Shown here: positions 40,256 to 50,567 of the stretch, piece after piece
Position numbering within the stretch: the stretch's first letter is position 1
Layout: each line of letters begins with the position of its first letter
Assembly: GCA_902558375.1 (NCBI GenBank)
Contig: CACEDQ010000001.1
Location: 62,001 to 126,000, forward strand
Origin: an uncultured SAR86 cluster bacterium
GTDB lineage: Bacteria; Pseudomonadota; Gammaproteobacteria; Magnimaribacterales; D2472
Direction of reading: 5' to 3'
DNA: 64,000 bases
Program-made: the position numbers and the translations under genes
Notes under the pieces: model-generated
Database searches by the model: none
What the model was told of the DNA's origin: nothing
What the model saw: only the letters and a program-made list of their open reading frames with translations

Positions 40256-42358
40256 ATGAAAAAGTTATATTTATTAGTTATATTTTTTATCATATCCTCA
40301 TGTGGCGGCGGAGGTGGAGGAAGCTCAGAACCAACTCCGGCACCAACACCATTTTCATTAACAATTGGTTTAACATCTTTTTCAACAGATGAAGATACAA
40401 GTTATTCGGGATCACTTAATGCAACAGCTAATGAAACAGTTACATTAAATTACGAGATCACCTCTTCAACTTCAAATGGAACACTTACCTTGTCTACTAA
40501 TGGTGGAATCACATACAATCCAAATACAAATTTCTTTGGCTCTGATGAGTTTCAATATTCCGTAACAGCAGTTGAAAAAAATGTTACTAAAAGCGCCACA
40601 GTTAATATAACTGTTAATTCAGTAAATGATGAACCTGAAATAATGTTTACAACATTTACTGATTATTCCAAAGATACTTTAGTACATGAGCCTACTCAGA
40701 CCTTTAAGATAAGAGTTTCAGATGAAGATAATCAATTAGAAGAATTAACTTTTGAAATAGTAATAGGATCAGAATCTATTCCAGGTACTTTTGTTTTAGA
40801 TGATTCAACAACTATTGAAGGAGATGGTGATGTAACTTTTGATATATCAACCTTACAAAATGGCGGTCTATACACTGCTGAAATAAGAGCATCAGACGGC
40901 ATAGATTTTAGCGCTATCTCTTTTGAGTCATGGTTTGCAGGTAACAGAAGGACGATAACAATTCAACAAGATGATGATCCTGAAGATGGTTTTGATGGTG
41001 GAGATAAAACACCTAAGGATTATGAAATATATTACTTATCAGGCGGGTCTAACTCGTTAGCTGGAACTACCTATTTATTTGTTGGTGATTCCTTAAACGG
41101 TGAGACAGATATAGATTTATATAGAAGAGCATTAATAGCTTCTGTTAATAAATTAAATGACTCTGATGCTGCAGAATTTTTTAATCCTGATTACTTTACA
41201 ATTCTCTCTGCTGAACCGGTTGACCCAGATGGCACTTCACCATTTGGAGTCAGAACAGGTTGTTATGACTGGGATGAAGATATTTATTGTATTGGTGATA
41301 TGGATACTGGCTTATTTTCTGACTTTTTACCAGGATACCGTTATCGCGATCATTTAGTCTCCACTCTTACAAAAATTGATGGCAGAGGCGTAAATCTGGG
41401 TAATAGAAATATCCAACCAATAAGAGAGAATAATCCAGAAAGAACAAGCACAACTCTTATGCATGAACTCGGTCATGCGCATGGCGAAATGGGTGATGAG
41501 TATAGAACAGATGATGACAGAGATGTCAGTGCGTATGCTGATTACAATGTAAATACAACAACAGAATCTACAGTTTCTTTAGTTAAATGGAATCACCATA
41601 TCGAAGATTTCTTAAATGTCTTAGGTAGAGATGTGAAGGTTTGTTACAACACTAGTGATGGCAGAATTTATGATAGAGATGCAGATGAGTATGTTGATGG
41701 TCTTGACTGTGATTGTCTTGCTAATGTTTGGGATGCTGAAGGTAACTTTATTCGTAAAAATCCTGCATGCGCTAAGGTTGGGATGTTTGAAGGGAACTAC
41801 TATGGTGAATTTGATAACTATAGACCAACATTTTGTTCAATTATGGATTCTTGTAGTAGCGGTGGCTATGGCCCTGTAAATGTTGAAGGATTTGCAATTG
41901 GCTCTATTCAGAATCAAGGGTTTTATGATGCCTTTGATGATGTAGACATCGGTTTCACTGCAAATAATGCTGCTTGGCAAATGACTATTTTAGCAGATTA
42001 CGACACTTCAAAAATTACGCTGAAGTGGTATGTTAATGGAGAAGAACAAACGTCATTGCAAAATCAAAAAACAGTAACATTTAACAGACCATCAAACAAT
42101 GAAGTACAAATTTATACTGCAAAAGCTATAGATTTAACTGGAACAGTAATAGCCTCAGATGATGTTTTAGATAATACTGATTTCTATGAAGGTCTATTCC
42201 AGTCATATTTTATATGGTGCGCCGACTATGACCAGTCAGCTAATACTTGTAATGATTTTCGAACAGAACCAAACTCATCAGAATATAGTCAATTTGATTA
42301 CGGATATATGGATGGGCCGTTAGGTTTTTCATGGGGGATAAATTGGGCAAAATGGTAA
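40256..42358 (+). CDS. Lipoprotein with cadherin-like/Ig-like N-terminus and M64-type metallopeptidase domain
   Basis: IISSCGGGGGGSSEPTPAP lipobox; STTLMHELGHAHGEMGDEYRTDDD zinc-site motif. Confidence 0.8.
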   Translation: MKKLYLLVIFFIISSCGGGGGGSSEPTPAPTPFSLTIGLTSFSTDEDTSYSGSLNATANETVTLNYEITSSTSNGTLTLSTNGGITYNPNTNFFGSDEFQYSVTAVEKNVTKSATVNITVNSVNDEPEIMFTTFTDYSKDTLVHEPTQTFKIRVSDEDNQLEELTFEIVIGSESIPGTFVLDDSTTIEGDGDVTFDISTLQNGGLYTAEIRASDGIDFSAISFESWFAGNRRTITIQQDDDPEDGFDGGDKTPKDYEIYYLSGGSNSLAGTTYLFVGDSLNGETDIDLYRRALIASVNKLNDSDAAEFFNPDYFTILSAEPVDPDGTSPFGVRTGCYDWDEDIYCIGDMDTGLFSDFLPGYRYRDHLVSTLTKIDGRGVNLGNRNIQPIRENNPERTSTTLMHELGHAHGEMGDEYRTDDDRDVSAYADYNVNTTTESTVSLVKWNHHIEDFLNVLGRDVKVCYNTSDGRIYDRDADEYVDGLDCDCLANVWDAEGNFIRKNPACAKVGMFEGNYYGEFDNYRPTFCSIMDSCSSGGYGPVNVEGFAIGSIQNQGFYDAFDDVDIGFTANNAAWQMTILADYDTSKITLKWYVNGEEQTSLQNQKTVTFNRPSNNEVQIYTAKAIDLTGTVIASDDVLDNTDFYEGLFQSYFIWCADYDQSANTCNDFRTEPNSSEYSQFDYGYMDGPLGFSWGINWAKW

Positions 42359-42816
42359 AAATAAAATACATAATATTATCTATATTTTTTTTAAACTTAA
42401 GCGCTGACTTAGAAAGAAGTTCTACTAAGCTTATTTCAGCTGAGTATATGTCATCCAATAAAGATGCAAGAATATTTGAGGTTTCAGCTAGCTTTAATAA
42501 AATGATTTTAAAATCTACAAAGATTGGGAAACCTTCAAATAAATCCTTACAAAAATTTAGCACTATCTCTAAAAAAGATAGATACGCAATTCAAGTACTT
42601 AATGAAAAGGGTAATCAGGTACTAATTTTTGGGCTCGGAAATCCTTTTTATATACATGCTGATCATATTGGTTATGAGCATAGTCATGATTTTGGGGGCA
42701 ATATTGAACAAAATCTTGAAATTGCAGTCCCGCTTAATATCAATGCATCTAACTTATTGTTACTTTCTCAAAATGAATTTGGCTTTAAAGAGGTTGCCAG
42801 AATTAAGATAAATTAA
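42352..42816 (+). CDS. Hypothetical secreted protein
   Basis: ORF with signal-like N-terminus overlapping the previous stop (ATGGTAA). Confidence 0.6.
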   Translation: MVKIKYIILSIFFLNLSADLERSSTKLISAEYMSSNKDARIFEVSASFNKMILKSTKIGKPSNKSLQKFSTISKKDRYAIQVLNEKGNQVLIFGLGNPFYIHADHIGYEHSHDFGGNIEQNLEIAVPLNINASNLLLLSQNEFGFKEVARIKIN

Positions 42817-42904
42817 TATTTTTTAAAACTTATTCTACTAATTTTTAATATACAAATTCAGTGCTTGAAAGCATTCTACTAAGAGGTTATATTACCCATC
42901 CAAT

Positions 42905-42980
42905 GCGGTACTAGCTCAGTTGGTAGAGCGTCTGCTTGCCAAGCAGAAGGCCGCCGGTTCGAGACCGGCGTACCGCACCA
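42905..42980 (+). tRNA. tRNA-Gly(GCC)
   Basis: GCGGTACTAGCTCAGTTGGTAGAGC…TTGCCAA loop…GGTTCGAGACC…GTACCGCACCA. Confidence 0.97.
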
Positions 42981-43049
42981 ATCTTTATCATTTCCTATAT
43001 ACTATTAATAATAAATATAACTTTTTGAGTAGTTTCTTCAATTTAATTT

Positions 43050-44018
43050 ATGTTAAGAATAATTGCATTATTAGTTTTATTATCATCTTGTGGCGGAGGG
43101 GGTGGTAGTAGCTCACCAGTAAATACTGAAGGCACATCAGGTAATAACCAAAATACAATTGATGAACAGTGTTATCAATATGAAACAAGAGTTTTTAGAT
43201 GCGAATTTACTCATGGAAATTTATTAAGGTATTACTATATTCATCAACCACATCCAGAAGCTCAAGGCTCCAGTTCTGTATTGTTTAATTTGCATGGGTA
43301 TGGAAGTAATGCACTCGCTCAAATGCAATACGGAGATTTTAGAGACCTTGCAGATAATAAAGAAAGTAATTTCATATTAATCCATCCGCAAGGAGCACCC
43401 TTAAATACAGCTCTGACTTCTAGTGCGTCTCACTGGAATTCAGGAGGTTGGACTATAGGAAGTACGGTAGATGATGTAGATTTTATAGATACGATTATTA
43501 ACTTTATTTCTCAAAAATACGACATTAATGCAAACAGAATATATTCTACTGGAATGTCTAATGGTGGATTTATGAGCTATCACTTAGCTTGTAATCTAAG
43601 TTCAAAAATTGCAGCAGTGGCCTCTGTAACAGGTTCGATGAGTGTTCAAACATATGACAGTTGTGACCCATCTCGCCCAATAGCAGTAATGCAAATTCAT
43701 GGGTTGTTAGATGGTGTAGTTCCGTTTGAAGGTAAAACAGAACTAGGAATGAAAAGTATTGAAGATGTTATTGAATATTGGAGTTCGTTCAACTCGTGTA
43801 CACCAGAACCAATTATAGATTTATCTGAATATATTGATCCAAATGAGATAATTGAACACATTAAGTACATCAATTGCCTGAATAATGTTCAGGTAGAACT
43901 ATATAAAATCGAATCTATGGGCCATGTTTGGCCAAACGAAAACCAATACCGCATTAGTGCTTCTAAAACAATTTGGGATTTTATTAATACTTATGATTTA
44001 AATGGAAAAATTAATTAA
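43050..44018 (+). CDS. Lipoprotein esterase, polyhydroxybutyrate depolymerase/LpqC-like
   Basis: LLSSCGGGGGSSS lipobox; VLFNLHGYGSNA; STGMSNGGFMSYHLAC (GxSxG); GHVWP. Confidence 0.88.
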   Translation: MLRIIALLVLLSSCGGGGGSSSPVNTEGTSGNNQNTIDEQCYQYETRVFRCEFTHGNLLRYYYIHQPHPEAQGSSSVLFNLHGYGSNALAQMQYGDFRDLADNKESNFILIHPQGAPLNTALTSSASHWNSGGWTIGSTVDDVDFIDTIINFISQKYDINANRIYSTGMSNGGFMSYHLACNLSSKIAAVASVTGSMSVQTYDSCDPSRPIAVMQIHGLLDGVVPFEGKTELGMKSIEDVIEYWSSFNSCTPEPIIDLSEYIDPNEIIEHIKYINCLNNVQVELYKIESMGHVWPNENQYRISASKTIWDFINTYDLNGKIN

Positions 44019-44021
44019 GTA

Positions 44022-44036
44022 TAAATTTTTTACATA
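44022..44036. promoter_or_regulatory. Degenerate HexR-like site TATAAATTTTTTACA
   Basis: One base from TGTAAATTTTTTACA; upstream of 44103 gene. Confidence 0.3.
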
Positions 44037-44102
44037 ATTATTATCAATTAAATCATTTATTAATATAGTATTGAGTAATATAAATTTTTTTAGGAGAGGA
44101 AA

Positions 44103-44864
44103 ATGAGATATTTATTATCACTTGCATTAACAATGTCATTTCTTGTTGTTGCTCAAGAAGATGAAGCTTCATATAAATATGAGCCACAGATAAATAAAGC
44201 AGAATACTATATTGGTAAATTCAATAAAGGAAAAGATGTTAATGATTTAGCTGAATGGTATGGCAAGTTTGCCAAATGGGCTGAAGGTAAAGATGGTGTT
44301 TACGATAAAATGACAGTTGCTATATTACAACCATATTTTCATTCAGATATGGGATCAGTGGATGCTATGTGGGTCAATACATGGCCAACACCTACGGAGC
44401 AATATAAAGCACTTGAAACATGGGTTACCGGAGGAGGTGCTAAGTTATTAGAATCCTTGCCTGTAACAAATTCTATGCAAGTTGATACTGTGCAATGGGC
44501 TATTTCGGAACCAGCTTCAATGAAGCCAGGAAATATAATGTTTGCAACATATTCTGAATGTAGTCTTGAAGAGGACTATGACGCAAGACAGGTATATGAT
44601 TTGTACAAAGATTTTGCAGATTATGCAAAATCAGTTGGTGATACCCTTGGTAGAAAGATGATTGTACCTGTATCCGGATATCAACTACCAGAAGGCGTTG
44701 ATTTTATTAGACTTATGTATACATCCTCTATTTCTGAGGCAGGGACTAATGCAGACCTATTTTGGGATAAAATTGCAGAATCTGAAGCCAATGCAAATCT
44801 GAAGGGTTTTTCATGTACTAATGCCGAATCATATTTTGGTTCTGCAATGAGAACAGCTCAATAA
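44103..44864 (+). CDS. Hypothetical periplasmic protein
   Basis: Signal peptide; W-rich alpha/beta pattern similar to the 30032 gene. Confidence 0.65.
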   Translation: MRYLLSLALTMSFLVVAQEDEASYKYEPQINKAEYYIGKFNKGKDVNDLAEWYGKFAKWAEGKDGVYDKMTVAILQPYFHSDMGSVDAMWVNTWPTPTEQYKALETWVTGGGAKLLESLPVTNSMQVDTVQWAISEPASMKPGNIMFATYSECSLEEDYDARQVYDLYKDFADYAKSVGDTLGRKMIVPVSGYQLPEGVDFIRLMYTSSISEAGTNADLFWDKIAESEANANLKGFSCTNAESYFGSAMRTAQ

Positions 44865-44879
44865 TTTATAATTAAATTG

Positions 44880-44912
44880 AAAAATGGGAGCTTAAGCTCC
44901 CATTTTTTTTAT
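44880..44912 (+). terminator. Rho-independent terminator
   Basis: AAAATGGGAGCTTAAGCTCCCATTTTTTTT. Confidence 0.9.
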
Positions 44913-44915
44913 TTA

Positions 44916-46070
44916 ATGCATAATATCTTTGTGAATGACTTTTCAAATCATATTGCAATTATTGGTGCAGGTATATCTGGCCTTGCTCTTGGTTGCATTT
45001 TAAAAGCTGCGGGCTTTAGAGTTGTCATTTTTGAGAAAGCAAAAGATATTAGTGAAGAAGGCGCAGGAATATCCATATCTCCGAACGGTACAAATATTCT
45101 TAAGTTAATAGGTATATATGACGAACTAAAATATAGATCCTCAAACCCGTTAAAAGCCCTACATTATGATAATCATAATAATATTATTTCTTCTTTCACA
45201 GTTGATGTTTTAACAACCTCAAGGCAAACCCTCTACAAGGTTCTTCTTGAACAATATCTTTCCAACAATGGTGATATCTATTTTGAACATGAGCTTATTG
45301 AAATTGATGAGAGCTGTTGTGAACTTAAGTTTTTAAATAATGATACATATAAAGTGCTTCATGTTGCAGCATGCGACGGTATAAATTCTTTTTGCAGAAA
45401 AAAAATACTTCCAAATGATAATCCTATTTATAGTGGGTACTCAGTTTGGAGAACAATTTTAAATATGCGCTCAGAGGAAATAAAAACATTCCTAGGACCA
45501 AAACATCATATTGTTGCTTATCCAATTAATGAAGCACAAACCAGTCTTGTTGCTGCAATTAAGACCGACAAAAAGTACAAGGAATCTTGGAGAACAAAAG
45601 GAACGCTTGATGAGTTAAAAAAAGATCTTGTAATATCTAAATCTGATTTGATTCTTAAATTAGATGATTCAACAGACTTTTATAAATGGGGTGTGTATAC
45701 CAGACCATCTTTAAAAACTCTTTACAGCAAAAATATAACTTTGTTAGGTGATGCTGCGCATCCAATAGTGCCATTTATTGGTCAAGGTGGTTGTCTTGCA
45801 CTAGAAGATGCATATTTGTTTGGAAAGTTAATAATTTCATCTGATATGGAATTTTCCATTGCACAAAAAAATTATCAAAAAATTAGGATGCCTAGAATCA
45901 AAAAAATCAAAGCTTTATCTGAGCGTCAAGGACACTTAAACCATATATCAAATAAATTAATTAGTTTGACCAGAAATTTTATTATGCGTCACATGCAGTT
46001 TATTGCTATGAGAGATATTAAAAAGGTATGGGAATATGACATTGATAATGAAATATATAAAATCAAATGA
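44916..46070 (+). CDS. FAD-dependent monooxygenase (salicylate hydroxylase/UbiH-like)
   Basis: IAIIGAGISGLALGCILKAAGFRVVIFEKA; LLGDAAHPIVPFIGQGGCLALEDAYLF; ORF-track start lies inside the terminator. Confidence 0.92.
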   Translation: MHNIFVNDFSNHIAIIGAGISGLALGCILKAAGFRVVIFEKAKDISEEGAGISISPNGTNILKLIGIYDELKYRSSNPLKALHYDNHNNIISSFTVDVLTTSRQTLYKVLLEQYLSNNGDIYFEHELIEIDESCCELKFLNNDTYKVLHVAACDGINSFCRKKILPNDNPIYSGYSVWRTILNMRSEEIKTFLGPKHHIVAYPINEAQTSLVAAIKTDKKYKESWRTKGTLDELKKDLVISKSDLILKLDDSTDFYKWGVYTRPSLKTLYSKNITLLGDAAHPIVPFIGQGGCLALEDAYLFGKLIISSDMEFSIAQKNYQKIRMPRIKKIKALSERQGHLNHISNKLISLTRNFIMRHMQFIAMRDIKKVWEYDIDNEIYKIK

Positions 46071-46121
46071 CCTTTGATTAATTATATCTATTGGTAAATC
46101 TTTTTAAGTTGATATAATTTT

Positions 46122-48332
46122 GTGATGAATATCTTTAATAAACTTACATCACTTTTTTCAACCAATAAATCTCCAAATAATACTCATGAGTTGGGTTTAA
46201 ATATTTCTTCTAACCTAAAACAATTTCTAGAAAATGAAGTATTGCCAGGATTAGGAATCAATGCAGACTCATACTGGCAAGCATTTGAGCAAATTATTGA
46301 TGAGTTTTCTCCAAGAAATAAGAAGCTTTTAAATATAAGAGAGGAAATCCAAGAAAAAATTGATAACTGGCATTTAGAAAGAAAGGGCTCTGAGCATAAT
46401 CACGAGGAATATAAAAAGTTTTTAGAAGAAATTGGATACATTGTCCCAAGAAGTTCTAAATTTTCAATAACAACTGATAATGTTGATCCAGAAATAAAAA
46501 CCATCGCTGGGCCTCAACTTGTTGTACCTGTTATGAATGCTAGATTTGCTTTAAATGCTGCCAATGCCAGATGGGGAAGCCTTTATGATGCTTTATATGG
46601 AACAGATGTTATTGATGAACAAGACGGGGCAACAAGAGAGGGAGGATATAACCCTATTAGAGGTGATAAGGTAATTTCATTTGCTAAAAATTTTTTAGAC
46701 GAAACAATACCTCTTGAAGAAGGAAGTTATCAAGATGTTTTAGGCTTTGATTTCTCAAATAATGAAATACTTGCAATTCTCTCTTACGGAAAATCAAAAT
46801 TAAAAGATTCTGATCAATATGTTGGTTATTGTGATTATGGTAACAGTGCATACGGATTGTTATATAAAAACAACAATCTTCATTTTGAGATACAAATTGA
46901 TAGCAATCACCCAATAGGCCAAACAGACAAAGCAGGCATTAAAGATATATTAATGGAATCAGCTATAACAACCATCCAAGATTGTGAGGATTCTGTTGCC
47001 GCTGTTGATGGTGAAGATAAAACTGCTGTTTATCGTAACTGGTTAGGACTAATGAAAGGAGATTTAAAAGAATCCTTTGATAAGAATGGAACCTTGATTT
47101 CTAGAGAGCTTAACGGGGATAGAAAATATGTAACCAAAAATGGGGATGAGCTAATTCTACCAGGCAGAAGCTTAATGCTTGTTCGTAATGTCGGTCATTT
47201 AATGACAAACCCAGGTGTTATAGACTCAAATGGCAATGAAGTGCCTGAGGGAATTATCGATGCGATGTTCACTATTTGTATAGCAATGCATGATTTAAAT
47301 AAAAATGGTGTCTATGAAAACTCAAAATCCGGAAGCATATATATTGTTAAACCTAAAATGCATGGACCTGAAGAGGTTCAGTTTACATGCGATCTCTTTT
47401 CTGCTGTTGAAAAAGCTCTTGGATTACCACAACTTACTGTAAAAGTAGGAATCATGGATGAGGAAAGAAGAACTACAGTTAATCTTAAAGAATGTATTGA
47501 AGTTGCTAAAGATAGAGTTATTTTTATTAATACTGGTTTTCTAGACAGAACCGGTGATGAAATTCATACAAGCATGGAAGCTGGACCAATGATAACTAAG
47601 GCAGATATGAAACTTCATCAATGGATAGCACAGTACGAAAACTGGAATGTTGATATAGGGCTTGAGACTGGATTTAAAGGCAAGGCGCAAATAGGTAAAG
47701 GCATGTGGCCAATGCCTGATGAAATGCTTGGAATGTACAATACCAAAACTATGCATCCTAAAGCGGGGGCTAACTGTGCATGGGTACCATCACCAACAGC
47801 TGCAACTCTTCACGCTATTCATTATCATCAAATTTTAGTAAGCGATGAACAGAATTCTATTATGCAAAGAGACAAAGCAAGCTTAGATGCTATTTTAGAT
47901 ATACCTGTTCATAAGAATCCATCTGCAATAACTGCTGATGAAATTCAAGCTGAGCTTGAAAATAATTGTCAGGGAATTTTAGGTTATGTCGTGCGTTGGG
48001 TAGACCAAGGTGTTGGTTGTTCAAAAGTACCAGACATTAATAATGTTGGTCTGATGGAAGATAGGGCAACATGCAGGATATCAAGTCAACATATAGCTAA
48101 CTGGCTTCACCATAATCTTATATCTCATGATCAAGTAATTGAAGCTATGAAAAAAATGGCTGTAGTTGTTGATCAGCAGAATTCATCGGATCCAATTTAT
48201 AAAAACATGTCACCGTCATATGATGGTTTGGCTTTTAAAGCAGCATGCGACCTTGCTACCAAGGGAAGAGTACAGCCAAGCGGTTACACTGAGCCAATTC
48301 TTCATGAGACAAGACTTAAATTTAAGTCTTAA
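46122..48332 (+). CDS. glcB: Malate synthase G
   Basis: [72 protein letters not shown]. Confidence 0.97.
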   Translation: MMNIFNKLTSLFSTNKSPNNTHELGLNISSNLKQFLENEVLPGLGINADSYWQAFEQIIDEFSPRNKKLLNIREEIQEKIDNWHLERKGSEHNHEEYKKFLEEIGYIVPRSSKFSITTDNVDPEIKTIAGPQLVVPVMNARFALNAANARWGSLYDALYGTDVIDEQDGATREGGYNPIRGDKVISFAKNFLDETIPLEEGSYQDVLGFDFSNNEILAILSYGKSKLKDSDQYVGYCDYGNSAYGLLYKNNNLHFEIQIDSNHPIGQTDKAGIKDILMESAITTIQDCEDSVAAVDGEDKTAVYRNWLGLMKGDLKESFDKNGTLISRELNGDRKYVTKNGDELILPGRSLMLVRNVGHLMTNPGVIDSNGNEVPEGIIDAMFTICIAMHDLNKNGVYENSKSGSIYIVKPKMHGPEEVQFTCDLFSAVEKALGLPQLTVKVGIMDEERRTTVNLKECIEVAKDRVIFINTGFLDRTGDEIHTSMEAGPMITKADMKLHQWIAQYENWNVDIGLETGFKGKAQIGKGMWPMPDEMLGMYNTKTMHPKAGANCAWVPSPTAATLHAIHYHQILVSDEQNSIMQRDKASLDAILDIPVHKNPSAITADEIQAELENNCQGILGYVVRWVDQGVGCSKVPDINNVGLMEDRATCRISSQHIANWLHHNLISHDQVIEAMKKMAVVVDQQNSSDPIYKNMSPSYDGLAFKAACDLATKGRVQPSGYTEPILHETRLKFKS

Positions 48333-48619
48333 TGAAAGCATATTGGGTTGTAAGAGGACATATTCTAGATATCGAGGAATACTCTAAATATATTGAACTT
48401 GCTGGACCTATTATAAAAAAATACCAAGGTATATTTTTGGCTAGAGGTGGTCGACAAGTTGAGTTAGAGGGTTCCGGTTATGACAGAACTGTTCTTATAG
48501 AATTTAAAAGTTATGAACAGGCTTTGCTTTGTTATCAATCTGATGATTACAAACAGGCGTTAATACATGTTTCAAAATCTGCAAATAGATTAGTTGCTAT
48601 TGTCGAAGGCGTAGAATAA
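48332..48619 (+). CDS. DUF1330 family protein
   Basis: AYWVVRGHILDIEEYSKYIELAGPIIKKYQGIFLARGG. Confidence 0.9.
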   Translation: MKAYWVVRGHILDIEEYSKYIELAGPIIKKYQGIFLARGGRQVELEGSGYDRTVLIEFKSYEQALLCYQSDDYKQALIHVSKSANRLVAIVEGVE

Positions 48620-48659
48620 TTTATTTAATACCACGAGACATCAATGATAAAATTTTTCT

Positions 48660-49763
48660 ATGAAAATAATTCAGTTTCTTCCAACACTTGAAAGCGGAGG
48701 GGTTGAACAGGGTGTTTTAGAGATTTCTAAAGCCCTGGTTCAAGCAAATCATCAATCGCATGTAGTTTCAGCAGGTGGAAGGCTGGTTAATGATTTAATT
48801 AATGATGGAGCGCAGCACCATGTTTGGCCACTACATAAGAAAAATCTCTTAACATTTAGATATATCAGTGTATTAAGGAAGTGGTTAATTTCAATGAAAC
48901 CAGATATTGTTCATGTCAGGTCAAGAATGCCAGCTTGGATTGTATGGAGAGCAGTTCAAGGTATGCCTGAAAAAAATAAGCCAAAGCTTATCTCAACCAT
49001 ACACGGTCTATATTCAGTAAATTTTTATAGCGCGGTAATGACCAAGCCAGAAAATATTATTGTAGTCTCACAATCAGCAAAAGATTATGTTATTAATAAT
49101 TATAAAAATACATCTACTAAAAATATAAAGTTAATATTTAGAGGAGTAGATAACAAAGATTTTTATCATGGATATAAAGCAGATGATGAATGGTTAAGTG
49201 ATTGGTATGATCAATATCCAGAAACCAAGTCTTCAAAACTCTTAACGATTGCTGGAAGAATATCTCCACTTAAAGATTTTGAGAAAATTATTTTGCTAGC
49301 AAAAGATTTAAAGAAAGCCGAGCATAATATCAAAGTACTCATAGCAGGTGAAGTAAAAGATAGACACCAAAAGTATCTCTCACAATTACAAAGTATGATT
49401 AAAAGTAATAATCTTGAAAAAGATATTTTGTTTTTAAATTATAGAAAAGATATAAAAAATATTTATTCAATCTCATCAATTGTTTTTAATACATCAAACA
49501 AACCAGAGTCTTTTGGTAGAAGTATTTTAGAGCCTCTAGCCCTTGGAATTCCTTCTATTGGATACAGCAGAGGGGGTGTAAAAGAAATTTTAGATGAGTT
49601 ATATCCTTTCGGATTAGTTGAAGCTGGCAATACAGAGATGATGTACAACAAATCTGTTTCAATCCTGAATGGCGAAAATCAAGACATCAAAGAGAACTCA
49701 AAATTTTTAAAATCAAAAATGTGTAATGAGACATTAAAATTTTATGAAGAGGTTATATCATGA
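48660..49763 (+). CDS. Glycosyltransferase family 4 protein
   Basis: FLPTLESGGVEQGVLEISKAL; FNTSNKPESFGRSILEPLALGIPSIGYSRGGVKEI. Confidence 0.93.
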   Translation: MKIIQFLPTLESGGVEQGVLEISKALVQANHQSHVVSAGGRLVNDLINDGAQHHVWPLHKKNLLTFRYISVLRKWLISMKPDIVHVRSRMPAWIVWRAVQGMPEKNKPKLISTIHGLYSVNFYSAVMTKPENIIVVSQSAKDYVINNYKNTSTKNIKLIFRGVDNKDFYHGYKADDEWLSDWYDQYPETKSSKLLTIAGRISPLKDFEKIILLAKDLKKAEHNIKVLIAGEVKDRHQKYLSQLQSMIKSNNLEKDILFLNYRKDIKNIYSISSIVFNTSNKPESFGRSILEPLALGIPSIGYSRGGVKEILDELYPFGLVEAGNTEMMYNKSVSILNGENQDIKENSKFLKSKMCNETLKFYEEVIS

Positions 49764-50563
49764 TAATAATTGCAATTATTCTTGATATTTTTATCATTTT
49801 ATTTTCTCTAAAGTATGCTTGGTGGTACCCAAACCTAAATAAGAATAAGACAAGAATCATGATGTATCACATGGTTTCTGATCAACTTGATGGTAAAAAG
49901 AAATCTGGTTTAAGAGTTTCCCCTGAAATGTTTGAGAAACACCTAAAGTATTTTTCAGATAACGGTTGGAAGTTCATAAAAATGTCTGAATTAAAAGATT
50001 ATGCCAATGTTCCAAAAGTCGTTGCTATAACTTTTGATGATGGATATCTTGATAACTACACTCATGCAATGCCTCTCTTAAAAAAATATAATGCATGTGC
50101 AACGCTTTATTTGGTTATAGATAGGCACAACAATGACTGGTCTGTGAAAAAAAATCCTAAACATAACTCTGGAGTTTTGGCTGAAGAAAAAAAATTATCT
50201 GATAGCAATATTCAAGAAATGCTTGATTCAGGTTTATTTGAATTAGGTGGTCACACGATTACACATCCATATCTTCCAAATACCTCACTTAAAGATAAAG
50301 AATTTGAAATGCTTGAGTGTAAAAAAATCTTAGAAGAAACATTTAACACAAAAGTTGAAAGTTTTGCCTATCCTTTTGGTATATACAATAAAGAGGATGT
50401 AGATATTATTCGAAATAGTAGCTATGATTCAGCGGTAACTACAAGAGAAGGTACTTCAGACCTTAAGTCAAAGTATGAGCTTAAACGCATAAAGGCATCA
50501 GGAAAAGACAATTTTTTTGCATTTAAATTAAGAGTTCAAAAGGGCTTTAGAGGTTTTATATAA
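49760..50563 (+). CDS. Polysaccharide deacetylase family protein
   Basis: VAITFDDGYLDNYTHAMPLLKKY; LGGHTITHPYL; ESFAYPFG. Confidence 0.93.
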   Translation: MIIIAIILDIFIILFSLKYAWWYPNLNKNKTRIMMYHMVSDQLDGKKKSGLRVSPEMFEKHLKYFSDNGWKFIKMSELKDYANVPKVVAITFDDGYLDNYTHAMPLLKKYNACATLYLVIDRHNNDWSVKKNPKHNSGVLAEEKKLSDSNIQEMLDSGLFELGGHTITHPYLPNTSLKDKEFEMLECKKILEETFNTKVESFAYPFGIYNKEDVDIIRNSSYDSAVTTREGTSDLKSKYELKRIKASGKDNFFAFKLRVQKGFRGFI

Positions 50564-50567
50564 ACTC

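Noticed and set aside
46071-46121. Glycine riboswitch upstream of malate synthase G (known in some marine bacteria)
   Set aside because: Only 51 bp of leader and no glycine aptamer motifs seen
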